In this document: piece by piece, positions 45,693 to 57,309 of the stretch
Numbering within the stretch: the stretch's first letter is position 1
Layout of the letters: every line of letters starts with the position of its first letter
DNA from: Gigaspora margarita
Taxonomy: Eukaryota > Glomeromycota > Glomeromycetes > Diversisporales > Gigasporaceae
Direction of reading: 5' to 3'
NCBI GenBank assembly: GCA_009809945.1
Contig: WTPW01000149.1
Coordinates: 529,206 to 593,205 of the forward strand
DNA length: 64,000 nucleotides
Position numbers and translations under genes: made by a program
The notes under the pieces: model-generated
The model's input: only the letters and a program-made list of their open reading frames with translations
Told to the model about the DNA's origin: nothing
Database searches by the model: none

Positions 45693-45927
45693 GGGTTTTA
45701 TAATTTAATGCACCCTGCACTGTGGTGCACTTTATAGTAACAAATACAAACAATGATTAGAGTTAGGGTTAGGTTTAGAATTAGGGTTAGAATTAGAGTT
45801 TTAAAATATTAGTAAAATCACAAGAGGTGCATTTTTTGTTAGTAACACAACAGGGGTTACCCTAGTAAAATTTTGAGATACATCAAAGGGGTGTACCGCA
45901 GTGCAGGTGCACTAAATTTTAAAACCC
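45693..45927. mobile_element. MULE-type MITE with telomere-like tract, TSD TTATTTTTA
   Basis: It is flanked by an exact 9-bp duplication, ttattttta (45684-45692 and 45928-45936). The ends gggttttataatttaatgca and tgcactaaattttaaaaccc pair, followed by mirrored ccctgcactgtggtgca / tgtaccgcagtgcaggt. The interior carries agagttagggttaggtttag. The related copy at 56,987-57,190 lacks the outer part. Non-coding. Confidence 0.88.
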
Positions 45928-45936
45928 TTATTTTTA

Positions 45937-46711
45937 TATGTATAAAACTGCTTACTATTTTGCTTCTATAAACTTACCAAGCTTGTTTTAAAAATTATAA
46001 ACCACTAGTACCATTAAAAAAGAATGCAGATTATGACTACAAGGTACCAGATTCAACACTTAGACCTTGTCAAGTTTAGAAATCGTGTGATTATGAAGAA
46101 ATTTTAAGCTAGTTAAACTAGAATTATTACTAATAAGATAATTTTTTAAAATTAAGTAGGTTGAAAACAGCTTATTAAAATTTCAACTAGGTTGGTTTAG
46201 TGAATACCAATAAAGTTATTCTCATATAAATCTATTTTACTGGAATGCATCAGGCTAGTTACAAGTTATAAAATGATTAGAACTAAGATTAGCAATAAGA
46301 TATAGTCACAAATCACGAAAAAAAACTGTATACATATTTATTAAAAATGTTCATTTATTTATTTAAATAAAGAATTATACAATTATTAAATTAAAATTGA
46401 TTAAATAATTTAAATATGCCAATTAATAAATAATGAATTTTGCTGGAAAAAAGAATGAATTTGATGAAAAATTTTTTTGTAAATTTTTTTTCATCAAATT
46501 TGTCCATTTTCTTAGCACCAGACCCACATAATTAGCACAAATAAATAAAAGAAAAATTATTCTAAATTAAAAAATATCATAGCTTAAGTATTGTATATTA
46601 TTTTTTATACCTTAACTAGAATTGTTAAATGAACTATTTTTATAATGTCAATTGTTCAAATCTGCCTGATTAATATCTAAAGTTTTGTCTAACAATTATG
46701 CCTCAAACTAA
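45937..46711. other. Unassigned AT-rich sequence
   Basis: No frame or element boundary was found. One short hairpin (aatttgatgaaaaattttt with its mirror) lies at 46,457-46,500. Confidence 0.35.
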
Positions 46712-46715
46712 TTAA

Positions 46716-47243
46716 TTGATAGTCCGCTAGTTAATCGGAGATCGATCATAGTGTAACATGACGCAAATCACATATGAAAATCACTATAGTGTGAATGTGG
46801 CGTGCATACATATAAAAGTTTTTTTCTTACTAAGTTAACGATACATGTCCACTAATTGAAAGTTGTATAGCTCGTCGAGGCGCATCTAACGGTGGTTAGA
46901 TCATCCAAATCGGCCCAGTGGATGGCGAGATATCGTTGAAAAACGATTGGACGACTATATAAAATCTCTATGTAAACAATGTTTGTTTACATAGAGATTT
47001 TATATAGTCGTCCAATCGTTTTTCAATGATATCTCGCCATCCACTGGGCCATTTGGATGATCTAACCACTGTTAGATGCGCCTCGATGAGCTCTACAACT
47101 TTTAATTAGTGGACATGTATCGTTAACTTAGTAAGAAAAAAACTTTTATATGTATGCACGCCACATTCACACTATAGTGATTTTCATGTGATTTGCGTCA
47201 CGTTTCACTATGATCGATCTCCGATTAACTGGCGGACTATCAA
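46716..47243. mobile_element. Foldback element with TTAA target duplication
   Basis: The arms of about 265 bp are almost perfectly complementary, from TTGATAGTCCGC (left) to its mirror GGCGGACTATCAA (right), around a centre near 46,981 (gtaaacaatgtttgtttac). It is flanked by ttaa (46712-46715 and 47244-47247). The arms include tatcgttaact, gatatctcgccatccactgg and gatgcgcctcgatgagct. No frame. TTAA fits piggyBac-like or the WTAW pattern, but the ends match neither group that I recognise. Confidence 0.85.
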
Positions 47244-47364
47244 TTAAAACAAAATAAACAAGACAATATAAGCTTAAATAACTTATCTCAAATAAATAGA
47301 ACCAGTTAAAAATAGAATATTAACAAAGTTTAATAGCTTAAAATATAACAGTCATCAGCAAAAT

Positions 47365-47720
47365 AAATATACAAAATCTTTCGAAAGAAATTGCATACCA
47401 TAACTTTTGAAAGAATTGTGATTGATGCGAAATCTTTTGAAAGAATTGCAATCTTTTAAAGATTTCGGCATGCATTTCTTTCAAAATATTTCGAAATAAA
47501 TTTCAAAATATTTTGAAATATATTGCGAAATATTGCAAAATAGGGCAAATAAAAACAATACAACCCTGTATCTAATTATCCCCTTTCCAGGATTGCAGGA
47601 GGTAATATTTTGCATATTATCACATTAAACGATATACATATTCACATAATCATAGTTTTGCAACGTTTTCAAATGGTTTCGCATGTTTTAGCAATTCAAT
47701 ATAAAATTTNATATTTTTTA
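47365..47720. repeat. TTTCGAAATAT-type array and AT-rich dispersed repeat
   Basis: Words such as aatctttcgaaagaaattgc, gcgaaatcttttgaaag and aaatattttgaaatatattg recur. From 47,520 the sequence matches 425-670 (aaatagggcaaataaaaaca, ctaattatcccc, gcaggaggtaatat). One ambiguous base lies at 47,710. Non-coding. Confidence 0.6.
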
Positions 47721-47799
47721 TTTATTATTATACATTATATTTTAAATTTATTTTAAATTAAATATACATTTTTATTCAATATTATATTTTTATTATATA

Positions 47800-49160
47800 T
47801 TATTATACAAAAAAAAATGAAAAAAATGATGAAAAAAATAACCCCCAAAAAAAAAGAAAAAAATGAAAACAAAAATGTATTTTAAAATATTTTCACACTT
47901 CGTTGTATATAATTCCAAAAAAACTAGTCCTACACACTTATTTTTGCTCACCCCGCAGTTAGCTATTATTTTACTTTTTTGTTTTAACTATCATTTTGCT
48001 TCGGTTATTTCTTTTGTTTTTTCTATTGTCTCCGTTTCGCTCTTTTTTAAATACTTCCTAAAAATAGTGTAGAAATAAAAAAATAAAAAATAAAATAAAA
48101 CAAAAAATATAAGCAAACTGAATAAAAAAAATAAAACCGAAAAAAAATGAACCCAAAAAAAATGAAAAAAATAAAAACGAAAACGTATTTTAAAATACTT
48201 TCGTACTTTGTCACATATAAGTCTATAAAAAACTAGCCCTATATGCTTATTTTTACTCACCCTGCGTTAGCTATTATTTTGCTTCTTTGTTTTAACCTCA
48301 TTTTGTTTCAGCTATTTCTTTTGTTTTGGCTATCATCTTTGTTTCGCTCTTTTTTAAATACTTTCTAAAAATAGTAGAGAAGTGAAAAAATAAAAAAAAA
48401 TACAAATGAAAAAACAAAAAATATAACAAACTGAATAAAAAAAAAGGAAGCCCCAAATCTTTATTTTTCATGTTCACCAAATGCTAAAATAGTCTGGGTT
48501 GGTTTTCTTGAAAGTGCTAGGAAGTAAGGGTTGTGTTCTTGCAAAGTGCCGGAATAAATTAAATTAATAAAAAAAAATTTAAAAAAAAAACAAAAACAAA
48601 AAAGTGCCAAACTAAAAAAAAATATAGTGAAACCTTGCAAAGACTTGTACTCAACTAAAACTGTTTTTTTAAAAAAATATTCTTGGCAATTAGAAATTGC
48701 GAAGTAATAGTTGTGTTCTTGCAGGACCCTGAAATATACATAGATAGGTCAGGTAGGAGTTTGCTTATTTTTGAGGTTTTTTATGCAGATCTTTTCTATT
48801 TATAGTAATTTTTTTGCTTATTTTTGAAGTTTTTCTGCAGATCTTTCCTTTTTAGTAACCCTATAATTAATCTGACCTATTTATGTATATTTCGGGGCCC
48901 TGTTCTTGCAAAGTGTTGTCTGAGATGGCTTGCAAAGTCAAATCTGCGTTCTTGCAAAGTTGTGAAAAGTTGTAGGTTTTCTTGCAAATCACCAGAGAAG
49001 TTAGGTTGGTGATTTGTAAAGTACTAAAATAAAAAGAAAAAAAATAAAAAATAGATAAAAAAAAAAAGAGAAAAAAATAAAACAAAGAGAAAAAACAAAA
49101 TGAACAAAAAAAACAAAACAAAACAAATGAAAAAAAACAATACATAAACTGAAGATCTAT
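47800..49160. repeat. Dispersed repeat R2, without foldback insertion
   Basis: It holds two internal copies of a block (47,810-48,130 and 48,140-48,440): cccaaaaaaaatgaaaaaaa, cgtattttaaaatactttcg, ctcaccctgcgttagctatt, tttcgctcttttttaaatac. Repeated ttcttgcaaagtg motifs follow to 49,020. It corresponds to 6090-6652 plus 7712-8060. The long leucine/phenylalanine frames on the minus strand come from A-rich tracts and are not genes. Confidence 0.65.
48722..48902. mobile_element. CAGGRCCC-type MITE, possibly hAT
   Basis: The ends CAGGACCCTGAAATATACAT and atgtatatttcggggccctg pair, and the inner agataggtcag / ctgacctattt extend the terminal repeat to about 31 bp. Flanks share ttcttg(ca), consistent with a 6-8 bp duplication. 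Inside, tttgcttatttttgaagttt occurs twice. A relative starts at 63,863. Confidence 0.7.
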
Positions 49161-49199
49161 AAACAGATCAATCTGATATTATAATACAGAGTTTGTAGA

Positions 49200-49590
49200 T
49201 TATATTCAAATATTATCAAAACATTTTGAACAATGCACTCTTGGTACCAGAATGATCCAGGTTGCAGATTACTGATTCAGCTTGGTTTCACATGTCTAAC
49301 ATAGTTTCGAAAAATATTTCGAAATATTTCGAATACTAAAATATTTTGAATATATTGCAAAATATTTCAAAATTAATTGCATTAGCAAAATCTTTTGAAA
49401 GATATTGCAGGTCCGCAAGATTATTCAAAAGATTTCAGTACTATAAATTTGCTGATGGTTATAGCAAATTAATAAGTGATCTACTTACTATAAATTGTTG
49501 TCTTGATTTTCTGTATTATGTTCTTAATGTGCCTGCCTTTCAAAGATGCATTTGCCTAAAGCTCTCCTTATGGCACATCTAGTAAACCAC
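49200..49590. repeat. TTTCGAAATAT-type array
   Basis: Bases 49,300-49,440 repeat tttcgaaatatttcgaa, attgcaaaatatttcaaaat and cttttgaaagatattgc, as at 8220-8420. The following 150 bp hold nothing recognisable. Confidence 0.55.
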
Positions 49591-50646
49591 TTTACAGAGG
49601 ACCCCAGACATCTCTGATATATGTCATATTTTTTTTTAGCAAATTGATTCAAATTTGATCTAAGGTCCAAATTTTAAATTTAACAAATTGAAGTTAATTT
49701 TAAAAAGAGTCATAATTGAATATTTTGGCAAATTACTAAAATTTTATGCATATTATATTTTATTTTTAGCAATTTACTCACATTTTGCAAAAATTATTGT
49801 AAAAAGTTAAGTTGCGCTATAATGATCGATCTGGATATAACAAGTCATTAATGGCTATATAGAGTAAAGTGATAATCAATTATAATTGAAAATAAATAAA
49901 AGTAATTGTAGCATATAATCAGGCTTTAGTATTAATAGCAACTTGATACTTATCCTGCATATGTATTATGATCATTGATTATGATTTTATGTTGATAAAC
50001 AAATAATTATATTGCAATTGCAAATTAGTAGTAATTTGCATAATAATTGTAGTTAATATTATCTCTATAATTTCTTGATCAAATTTAATAAAAAGTTTTT
50101 ATTTGAATTCTATGGATTCGTAGAATTAAAATAAAAAAATTTTCATCAAATTTAGTCAAGAACTCGTAGAGATATCTTTGATGAAAGTTCCAGTAAACAA
50201 TTTCAACGTAGCTTCTTTATAATGTTTTTTTGTTTTTTCAAAATAACCTACTATTCAGTGATGATTTACAAGAAATTTTACTATGCTAACTAAAAAAAAA
50301 AAATTTATAACAAGACTTGTAGCACATATTATAGACTAATAGAATCTCAAATTTCATGAAATAATATTGAAAACTTGTGAAGATATTAACGTTTTAGTAA
50401 ATTTAGACACATATATTTTTGCAAGTTTCCCCTATATTCAAATGCTTCTGAAAGCACTTTCTCAAAATAAAACCTCCAAAACACAATTAAGTAAGTTAAT
50501 ATAATAGGTATTCGAGAGTCTTAAATTAAAATTTTATCAAAAACTAATTAATAATGACGAAGTTATGATGATTTTTCAATTTGCTTCCAGATTCAGAATT
50601 TTTTAAAATTTTCAATTTTGATAAAAACAGAAAAATCACCATAATA

Positions 50647-51379
50647 CAGTGTTGGGAAATGACCAGGTCATATCACTTTTTTTAAATGACCAAAATTATA
50701 GGTCATATGACTATATGTCATAAGTCATAATTCATAAGTTTGTACTATCTTAAAAAATTTGCTAGCCAATTAGAATTTGGGCAAAACCTCAAAAACGTCT
50801 TTGATCTATCCCACGAATGACAATAGTTGCTACATAGTAAAGTCCAAAATTTACTATATAAATTGATTATTATTGCTTAAGTAAACTTATTCAGAAGACC
50901 AAAATATATATATACTGAAATTTTTGGCAAGATTAGATAACATTTTATTATTTGACTTTTAATTTTTAAGTTTAACAAATAAATTAAAATTTTTAAAAAA
51001 ATATATTCGACGAACATAAAAATTAAATGTTAAATAATAAAAAGTTCTTTAATTTTAATAAAAATTTTAGAGTATATGTACTTTGATCTTACAAACAAGT
51101 TTACTTAAGTGATAAATCAATTTAGATAGTAAACTCTAGACTTTACTATGTAGCAACTATCTGCAAATGACCAAAAATCAATTTTATTTATTAGCTCTTT
51201 AAATTTTTTTGATTAATTTTGGTAAAACCATCTGTTAATTTGGGCCAATTTTATAATGCTGGCCTAAATTAGGGTTAGGTCACAAGGTCATAAGGTCATA
51301 TACTCTGCCTATATGACCAGTTATATAGTAATAAGTCATGTAAGGCATATAGATTATAAAAGGTCATAGCTCAACACTG
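50647..51379. mobile_element. hAT-type element, TSD CCATAAYA
   Basis: The ends CAGTGTTGGGAAATGACC and ggtcatagctcaacactg pair. The flanks ccataata (50639-50646) and ccataaca (51380-51387) agree at 7 of 8 bases. Ggtcat/atgacc words recur near both ends. An inner inverted-repeat unit (about 50,820-51,165; gttgctacatagtaaagtcc with its mirror) also occurs inside the element at 54,413. Interrupting aaaatcaccataa / acaggctagattt is continuous in the mirror arm (52,600-52,640), so insertion is later than the foldback. Confidence 0.85.
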
Positions 51380-51748
51380 CCATAACAGGCTAGATTTTTA
51401 CAAGTCAAATAAAACAAGTTACTGCACACTAAGTAAAATTTTAGAGCATATAATTGATTAATAGAATCTCAATTTTCATGAAAAAATATTGAAAACTCAT
51501 AAAAATATTAATGTTTTTGTAAATTCAGACACACATTTTCACAAGTTTTCCCTATATTCAAATGCTTCTGAAAGCACTTTCTCAAAATGAAACCTTCAAA
51601 ACATGACCAAGTAAGTTGATATAATAGGCATTCGAGAGTCTTCAGTTAAAATTTCATCAAAAATGGATTAATATTGATGAAGATATTTAGATTTTTCATT
51701 TGCAACTAGATTCGAATTTCTCTCAATTTTGGCATGTGATATACGTTT

Positions 51749-52277
51749 GGAGGCATCCATAAATAACATTATACTTGGGGGGGTCCCCAAAATATAACGA
51801 TTTTCCAATATATAAAGGGTCCCCTCTAATATAACGCAATTTTTTTATAAAAATTTGTCTAAAACTTGATCCAGTGGTCCAAATTGGACGATTTTGGTGC
51901 CATTCGAATAGTCTCAAGAAGAGGATTCGAATATTACCAATTTCATTTGATTTGGATCACTGGCCACATTTTATTAACGAAATACTATTGGTTATTATGT
52001 TTTCTTATAAAATTACTATAACATTAATAGTATTTCGTTAATAAAACGTGATCCAGTGATCCAAATAAAATGATTTTGGCACCATTGGATTTGTCTCATA
52101 GAGACAAATCGAATGGTACCAAAATCATCCAAATTGGATTACTGGGTCACAATATATTCAAGTTTTTGTAAAATTTTATATATAAACATATGGATTTTTG
52201 AAAATTTTTTTATATAGTAGAGGGGGGGATCAAGAGCTACTATGTAGGGGTACATAACGTTATTTATAGATGCCCCC
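51749..52277. mobile_element. GGAGGCATCC-type TIR element, copy 1
   Basis: The ends ggaggcatccataaataaca and gttatttatagatgccccc pair. The relative at 58,206-58,717 has ggagcatccaaaataatatt at one end. The interior holds two copies of a palindromic motif built on gattttggtaccattcgatt and its complement. The target duplication is not clear. Non-coding. Confidence 0.75.
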
Positions 52278-53329
52278 TTTTTGGAAATAGAAAAAATCTT
52301 TTATCAAAAATAGCTCTATGAGTTCTTGACCAAATTTGATAAAACTTTTTTTTTTGAATTCTACAAATATATAGAATTCAAATAAAAAAAAATTTATCAA
52401 AGTTGGTTAAGAACTCATAGAGATATCTTTGATAAAAGATTCTTCTATTTCCAAAAAGTATATTATAAAGAAGCTATACCAAATAAAAAATAGCTATTAT
52501 GGAATAAATATTTAACCAAATAACTTGAAATTTTAGAAACAAAAAATTTATCTATAGTCTATTGATTTTATTAGTGTGCAGTAACTTGTTTTATTTGAAC
52601 TTGTGAAAATCTAGCTTGTGATAGTAATTTTTCTGTTTTTATCAAAATTGAAAATTTTAGAAAATCCTGAATCTGGAAGCAAATTGAAAAATTATCATAA
52701 CTTCGTCAATATTAATCATTTTTGATGAAATTTTAATTTAAGACTCTTGAATACCTATTACATTAACTTACTTAATTGTGTTTTGGAGGTTTCATTTTGA
52801 GAAAGTGCTTTTGGAAGCATTTGAATATAGGGGAAAACTTGTGAAAATGTATGCGTTCAAATTTACAAAAATGTTTATATTTTCACAAGTTTTCAATATT
52901 ATTTCATGAAATTTGAGATTCTATTAGTCTATGATATGCGTTAAAAGTTATGTTATAAATTTATTTTAGTTAGTACAGTAAAATTTCTTGAAATAATCGC
53001 CGAATAGTGGGTTATTTTAAAAAAACAAACCAATATAATACAAAAAGCAACATTGAAATTGTTTTAGGAACTTTTATCAAAGATATCTCCATAAGTTCTT
53101 GACCAAATTTGATGAAAAATTTTTTATTTTAATTCTACAAATTTAAATAAAAAATTTATTTGCCTGATGCTAGATATTATAATTTGTTTTTAGCAAATTG
53201 CCATAAAATTTATATGTAATAATCCAACTTTTAGCAAAATTACTTGATCTTAGGGGTAGCAAAAATGTCTAAATTCATACAGATCAGTTATGACCTATAT
53301 AAGAGATATCTGAGGTTCTCTTTACAAAT

Positions 53330-53590
53330 AAAAAATTTGCAAACTCAGAAAGAATGCATTGAAAGTATGTAAAATAATTACTCACCTTCAAGGGTGTAGC
53401 ATTTTATAGGAAACAGTTTATTTATATAATCTATATACTATACGATTTGTAAAAACTCAAAAAAATTTTGTCATATCAAACACTATATATTTCAACTAAA
53501 GGTTTAGACAAAAATTTTAAAACTGTAATTTATTGATTTGTATAACATATAAAAAATCATATGTTAAAATTTTAGATATAAAATTGGGTG
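53330..53590. other. Unassigned AT-rich sequence
   Basis: Nothing recognisable was found here. Confidence 0.3.
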
Positions 53591-54410
53591 ACTGTTAGAG
53601 TAAGATAGGAGTAGTATATGGTTAGATAAAGTTTTTAATAGTAAAATGCAAAAAAAAATTTTTATTAAAGCATGAATGATAGTTTCATATATAAAGTTTT
53701 GAGTTATAAACAATTTTAACAAAACAAATATTTGTTTGAAATTTTTAATTGTACTATATTATACCTGATCTTAAAATTTGATTGGTCAATCATGTAAGAG
53801 GTGATAAATTAGTAACATCGCAAGGTGCAGTAAATAAATATACTCTTTTAATAATTTTATTAATAAAATTATACAAAGTGCTATTATTCTTTTAATTTTA
53901 TTAATTGATTCTAAGTTTTTGCTCTATATAAAGTTTTTTAATACTAAAATAAACATTTTTTGATCTATTTTATTTTATTTGTCTTAAAATTTGAGATAAT
54001 AATATATGATTTTGAATTTTTGATAAAATTTGCAAAATTAAGAATCCTTTTTTCAAAGTAAAAATAAAATATACTGATTTGATATATTTTTAGTATTTAA
54101 CAGGTTTATTTAGTACAACAAAATATGATTATTTAGTAAAATTTATATATAAAGTTAAATTTTTAATAATTTAATTAATAAAAGAATAAATCTATGCATC
54201 GCCACTAGCAATTTGCTTATACATCGCCTTTCTATCTAATTGGTTAAATCTTTTAATTATCATTATATAATATATACATCACATAAATAAATAAACTGGG
54301 TTTTTTGTTAGTTAGGATAGGTTAGTCTAGATAGAGTTGTGGTGTGAGATTAGTTTTTATTCTAAATTTTTTTAAAAAATTTTTTTGTTAGAGAGTGAAG
54401 AATAGTTTTA
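53590..54410. repeat. R3 copy, R4 copy and a second R3-like fragment
   Basis: Bases 53,590-53,860 follow R3 (gactgttagagtaagatagg, acctgatcttaaaatttgat, tggtcaatcatgtaagaggt). Bases 53,860-54,190 follow R4 (taattttattaataaaatta, aaatttgagataataatata). Bases 54,290-54,410 again follow R3 (gttagttaggataggttag, tttttgttagagagtgaag). Non-coding. Confidence 0.6.
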
Positions 54411-54412
54411 TA

Positions 54413-55142
54413 TAGTCACACCCCCTAAGTGAATGCTCTGGGAACTGGGTATAAGTATGCACTTATAAGAGGTGTGCATTTATAGAATTAGCTTAGATAG
54501 CCAATCAAAAGTGAAGTCAAACACATGATCAACACTTTAACACCTTTATTCAAAAATAAATTACCCTATGATCAATAATAGTCGCTATATAGTAAAGTCC
54601 AATATTTATTATGTAAATTGATTAAAGTTGCTTAAGTAAACCTGTTTGGAATATCAAAATACACATATAGTAAAATGTTTAGAAAGATTGTAAAACATTT
54701 TATTATTTAACTTTTAACTTGTACATTCAACAAAAAAATTAAAATTTTTTAAAAAAATATATTCGACGAAAGTAAAAATTAAAAGTTAAATAATAAAAAG
54801 TTCTCTGATTTGTATGAAAATTTGGTAGAATGTATATTTTGATCTTATAAACATATTTACTTAAGCGCTTCTTGTCGATTTTCATAGTAAAATTTGGACT
54901 TTACTATGTAACAACTTTTTGTGATTGACTAAAATTGAAAATAAATTGTAAAAAAATCCAGTATTACTATTGGCTAGCTTTGAAATTAATCACGTGCATA
55001 CATTTAAAAAGGTGTATATAATATGCTTAGAATTTAAAAACTTGTGCACATGCAGAATATGGAGAGTATTTAAGTCCCAAGCTTGGGACCGGGCTATAAT
55101 GTGTACATAGAGGAGCTGTGCACTTAGAAGAGGGTGCGACTG
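54413..55142. mobile_element. pogo-like TIR element with nested inverted-repeat unit
   Basis: The ends TA|TAGTCACACCCCCTAAGTG and cacttagaagagggtgcgac tg|TA pair with TA on both sides (54411-54412, 55143-55144), and the flanking ctgggaactgggtat / cttgggaccgggctat extend the match. The inner unit at about 54,555-54,945 (gtcgctatatagtaaagtcc, ttgcttaagtaaacctgttt, mirrored later) is the one seen at 50,820-51,165. No transposase frame. Confidence 0.7.
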
Positions 55143-55226
55143 TATGAGAAATTTTAAGTTATAGGAAACTTAGTCAAAATGACTATTTGTTTTGATTGTT
55201 CTGATTGTGCTACATTAAACCTGATC

Positions 55227-55687
55227 ATATGGGCTGATTTTTGGAATTTATAAGTAGAGTGTAATTTTTTAAAACTTTAAAGCTAAATAACTTCTGATCT
55301 ACCAGTTCGTTTCAAATGATTTTACTGCCAAAATGTTCGTCTCTTTGAAACAATTCCAACAAGCCCAAAATCATTAAATCCAATCACAGAATCGTGAGAT
55401 AATGCTTTGTCAAATAGTGATGCACCTAAAAAGTAGGGTTGATTGGTTAGACCGATGTCTAACCAATCAACCCCACTCTCTAGATGCATCACTATTTGAC
55501 AGAGCATTATTTCACGATCCTGTGATTGGATTTTAAAGATTTTGGGCTTGTTGAAATCATCTCAAAGAGACGAACATTTTGGCAGTAAAATTATTTGAAA
55601 CTAACCAGTAGATCAGAAGTTATTTAGCTTTAAAGTTTTTAAAAAATATACTTTATTTATAAATTCCAAAAATCGGCCCATATGTTT
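55227..55687. repeat. Foldback element inserted in an R3 copy
   Basis: Arms of about 225 bp pair catatgggctgatttttgga (left) with its mirror aaaatcggcccatatg (right), through acttctgatctaccagtt, ccaaaatgttcgtctctttg and ccaatcacagaatcgtgaga, around gaccgatgtct near 55,453. The flanking acctgat and ttttaaaatttttattggtc together make the R3 block, so this element split an older repeat. No clear target duplication. The small open frame on the minus strand is part of the hairpin. Confidence 0.82.
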
Positions 55688-55854
55688 TAAAATTTTTATT
55701 GGTCAATATTAAGAGGTGACATATAAGCACAATGCAGGGGTGTGATATATATTTAACTCCTTAATTACCAATTCAGATAAAATTGGCACTATAGCTATAT
55801 TATTACCATATTTGGAATTGGGAATAAACAAATATATAAACAATATATTAGTAT

Positions 55855-56481
55855 GGTCCGGTGCAGAAAGATTTGTACCTCAAAAAATTTTGTAATTTCA
55901 ACTCTATGTAAAAGTTTTTATATCTTTGATTAATTATTAAAAATTTTTTAATATNAAATAAAATAGGTTTTAATCTAACTTATTATATTATTTTTATTGT
56001 TATAACATTGTTTTATTTTAATAATTAAGCATGCACAATTTGCTTATTTCAAAAAAAAAAGATTTTTTTTTTTTAAAAAAAAAATATTTTAAATAATTTC
56101 GCAACCAATATGCAGTTGTATGAGTTTGTACTATGCAAATGCATTAATGTGCATATGATAAAGATATGGTTAAAATTTGAGCAAAATTGAATTACTAGTT
56201 GTGAAGAAATTAAGCTTTTAAGCAAGATGATTTGATTTTTTTTACTATATATGTGTATATAAAAATTATAAAAATTACTATAGTAAATTATATAGTAAAA
56301 ATTATTAAAAAAAGCTACTATTAATAAATTTTTTTATTGAATCAATAAAATTATCAAAAAAATTTATTTTTATTAATCTGATAACCTAATGATTATATTA
56401 AATTAAAAAAATCCAAAATTAATTTGTACAAAAAATATTTGAATCAGAGCTGTTTGAGGTACAAATCTTTTTGCACTGGAC
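55855..56481. mobile_element. TIR element, GGTCCRGTGCARAAAGATTT ends
   Basis: The ends ggtccggtgcagaaagattt and aaatctttttgcactggac pair for about 27 bp (through gtacctca). The interior has an A/T hairpin near 56,055-56,090 and no frame. The end style resembles Tc1/mariner-type elements, but a TA duplication is not clean. One ambiguous base lies at 55,955. Confidence 0.6.
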
Positions 56482-56489
56482 TATAAATC

Positions 56490-57300
56490 TGTTTTAGGCC
56501 TAATAAAAGTTTTTTATACTAAGTAAATATTATTTTTGGCTCTAAGTAAAATTGTAGAGCAGGTTCTTATGGTTCTACTACCAAAATTTCATTAAAATTG
56601 GACTTGTAGATAAGAAGATATAAGTAAAAATGTCTTTAAAATTCTTTAAATCATATAAAAATTTTATATATACAGGCCTGATCCAGATTTTATACTACCT
56701 TGTTTATATATTTGTTTTGCCCCAATTCTAAATATAGAAATATTGTTGATCTTATCTGGATTTGCAATTAATAAAATTATACAAATTTCTATTATTTTCT
56801 AAATTTTACTAAAGGATTCTAATTTTCTTCTCTAAGTAAACTTGTTTAGCACCAAAAAATATATTATTTTGGGATATTTTATTTTTTTTAAAATTTGAGG
56901 CAATGATGCTTAATTTTGAATTGTTCTAAAATTAAATATCCTTTCTTCAAATTTTAAGAAAAGTAAAATATAATAGAACTGGACTAAACAGTGCCCTGTA
57001 CACTTTGTGCCTCTTATTTTATATCTCAAAATTTTACTAGAGTAACTCTATTGTACTTCTAACAAAAATAATTCTCTTGCAATTTTGTACTAATCTTAGC
57101 TCTAATTCTAACTCTAATCTAACTCTAGGCAAAATTAATTATTAGCACATAAGAGGGCACAAAATGTACAGTGATACTGTCTAGATTTTTTTAATAAAAT
57201 ATGCTAATTATGTAGATAGATTTTTTTGATGCTAAAGAAGTTATCTAAGTACAAAAATTATGATTAATTAGTAAAATTTCAAGTAATATATTAACCAATT
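56490..57300. repeat. R4 copy interrupted by a MITE
   Basis: R4 blocks (ctaagtaaacttgtttagca, gatgcttaattttgaattgt, aattttaagaaaagtaaaat) run from about 56,750 to 56,975 and resume at 57,190 (ttttttaataaaatatgcta, gattaattagtaaaattt). Bases 56,490-56,750 are unassigned. Confidence 0.6.
56987..57190. mobile_element. MITE related to the one at 45,693
   Basis: The ends cagtgccctgtacactttgt and caaaatgtacagtgatactg pair imperfectly, with cctcttat / ataagagg next to them. The interior tatctcaaaattttactaga and gctctaattctaactctaat match the reverse complement of 45,780-45,885, where the same place holds a clearer TTAGGG tract. It interrupts an R4 unit. Confidence 0.65.
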
Positions 57301-57309
57301 TAACTCTAA

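Larger units (their letters stand above)
49590..53330. repeat. 3.7 kb foldback complex with nested elements
   Basis: The outer ends pair accccagacatctctgatat (49,601) with agagatatctgaggttctct-type sequence (53,300-53,322). Further in, ttcatcaaatttagtcaaga, atgcttctgaaagcactttc, cgaagttatgatgatttttc and gataaaaacagaaaaatcac on the left have mirrored partners between 52,320 and 53,130. The block around atgcttctgaaagcactttc also occurs twice directly on the left (50,440 and 51,560). Two elements are nested: 50,647-51,379 and 51,749-52,277. No coding frame is supported. Confidence 0.75.

Noticed and set aside
47991..49145. Membrane-protein-like open frames rich in Phe and Leu on the minus strand
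   Set aside because: They arise from A-rich tracts of repeat R2 read in reverse; the same frames decay differently in the copy at 6,090-8,060.
50647..51379. Autonomous hAT transposon
   Set aside because: At 733 bp without any transposase frame it can only be non-autonomous.
55322..55507. Small gene on the minus strand
   Set aside because: It lies across the centre of the foldback at 55,227-55,687 and reflects its symmetry.
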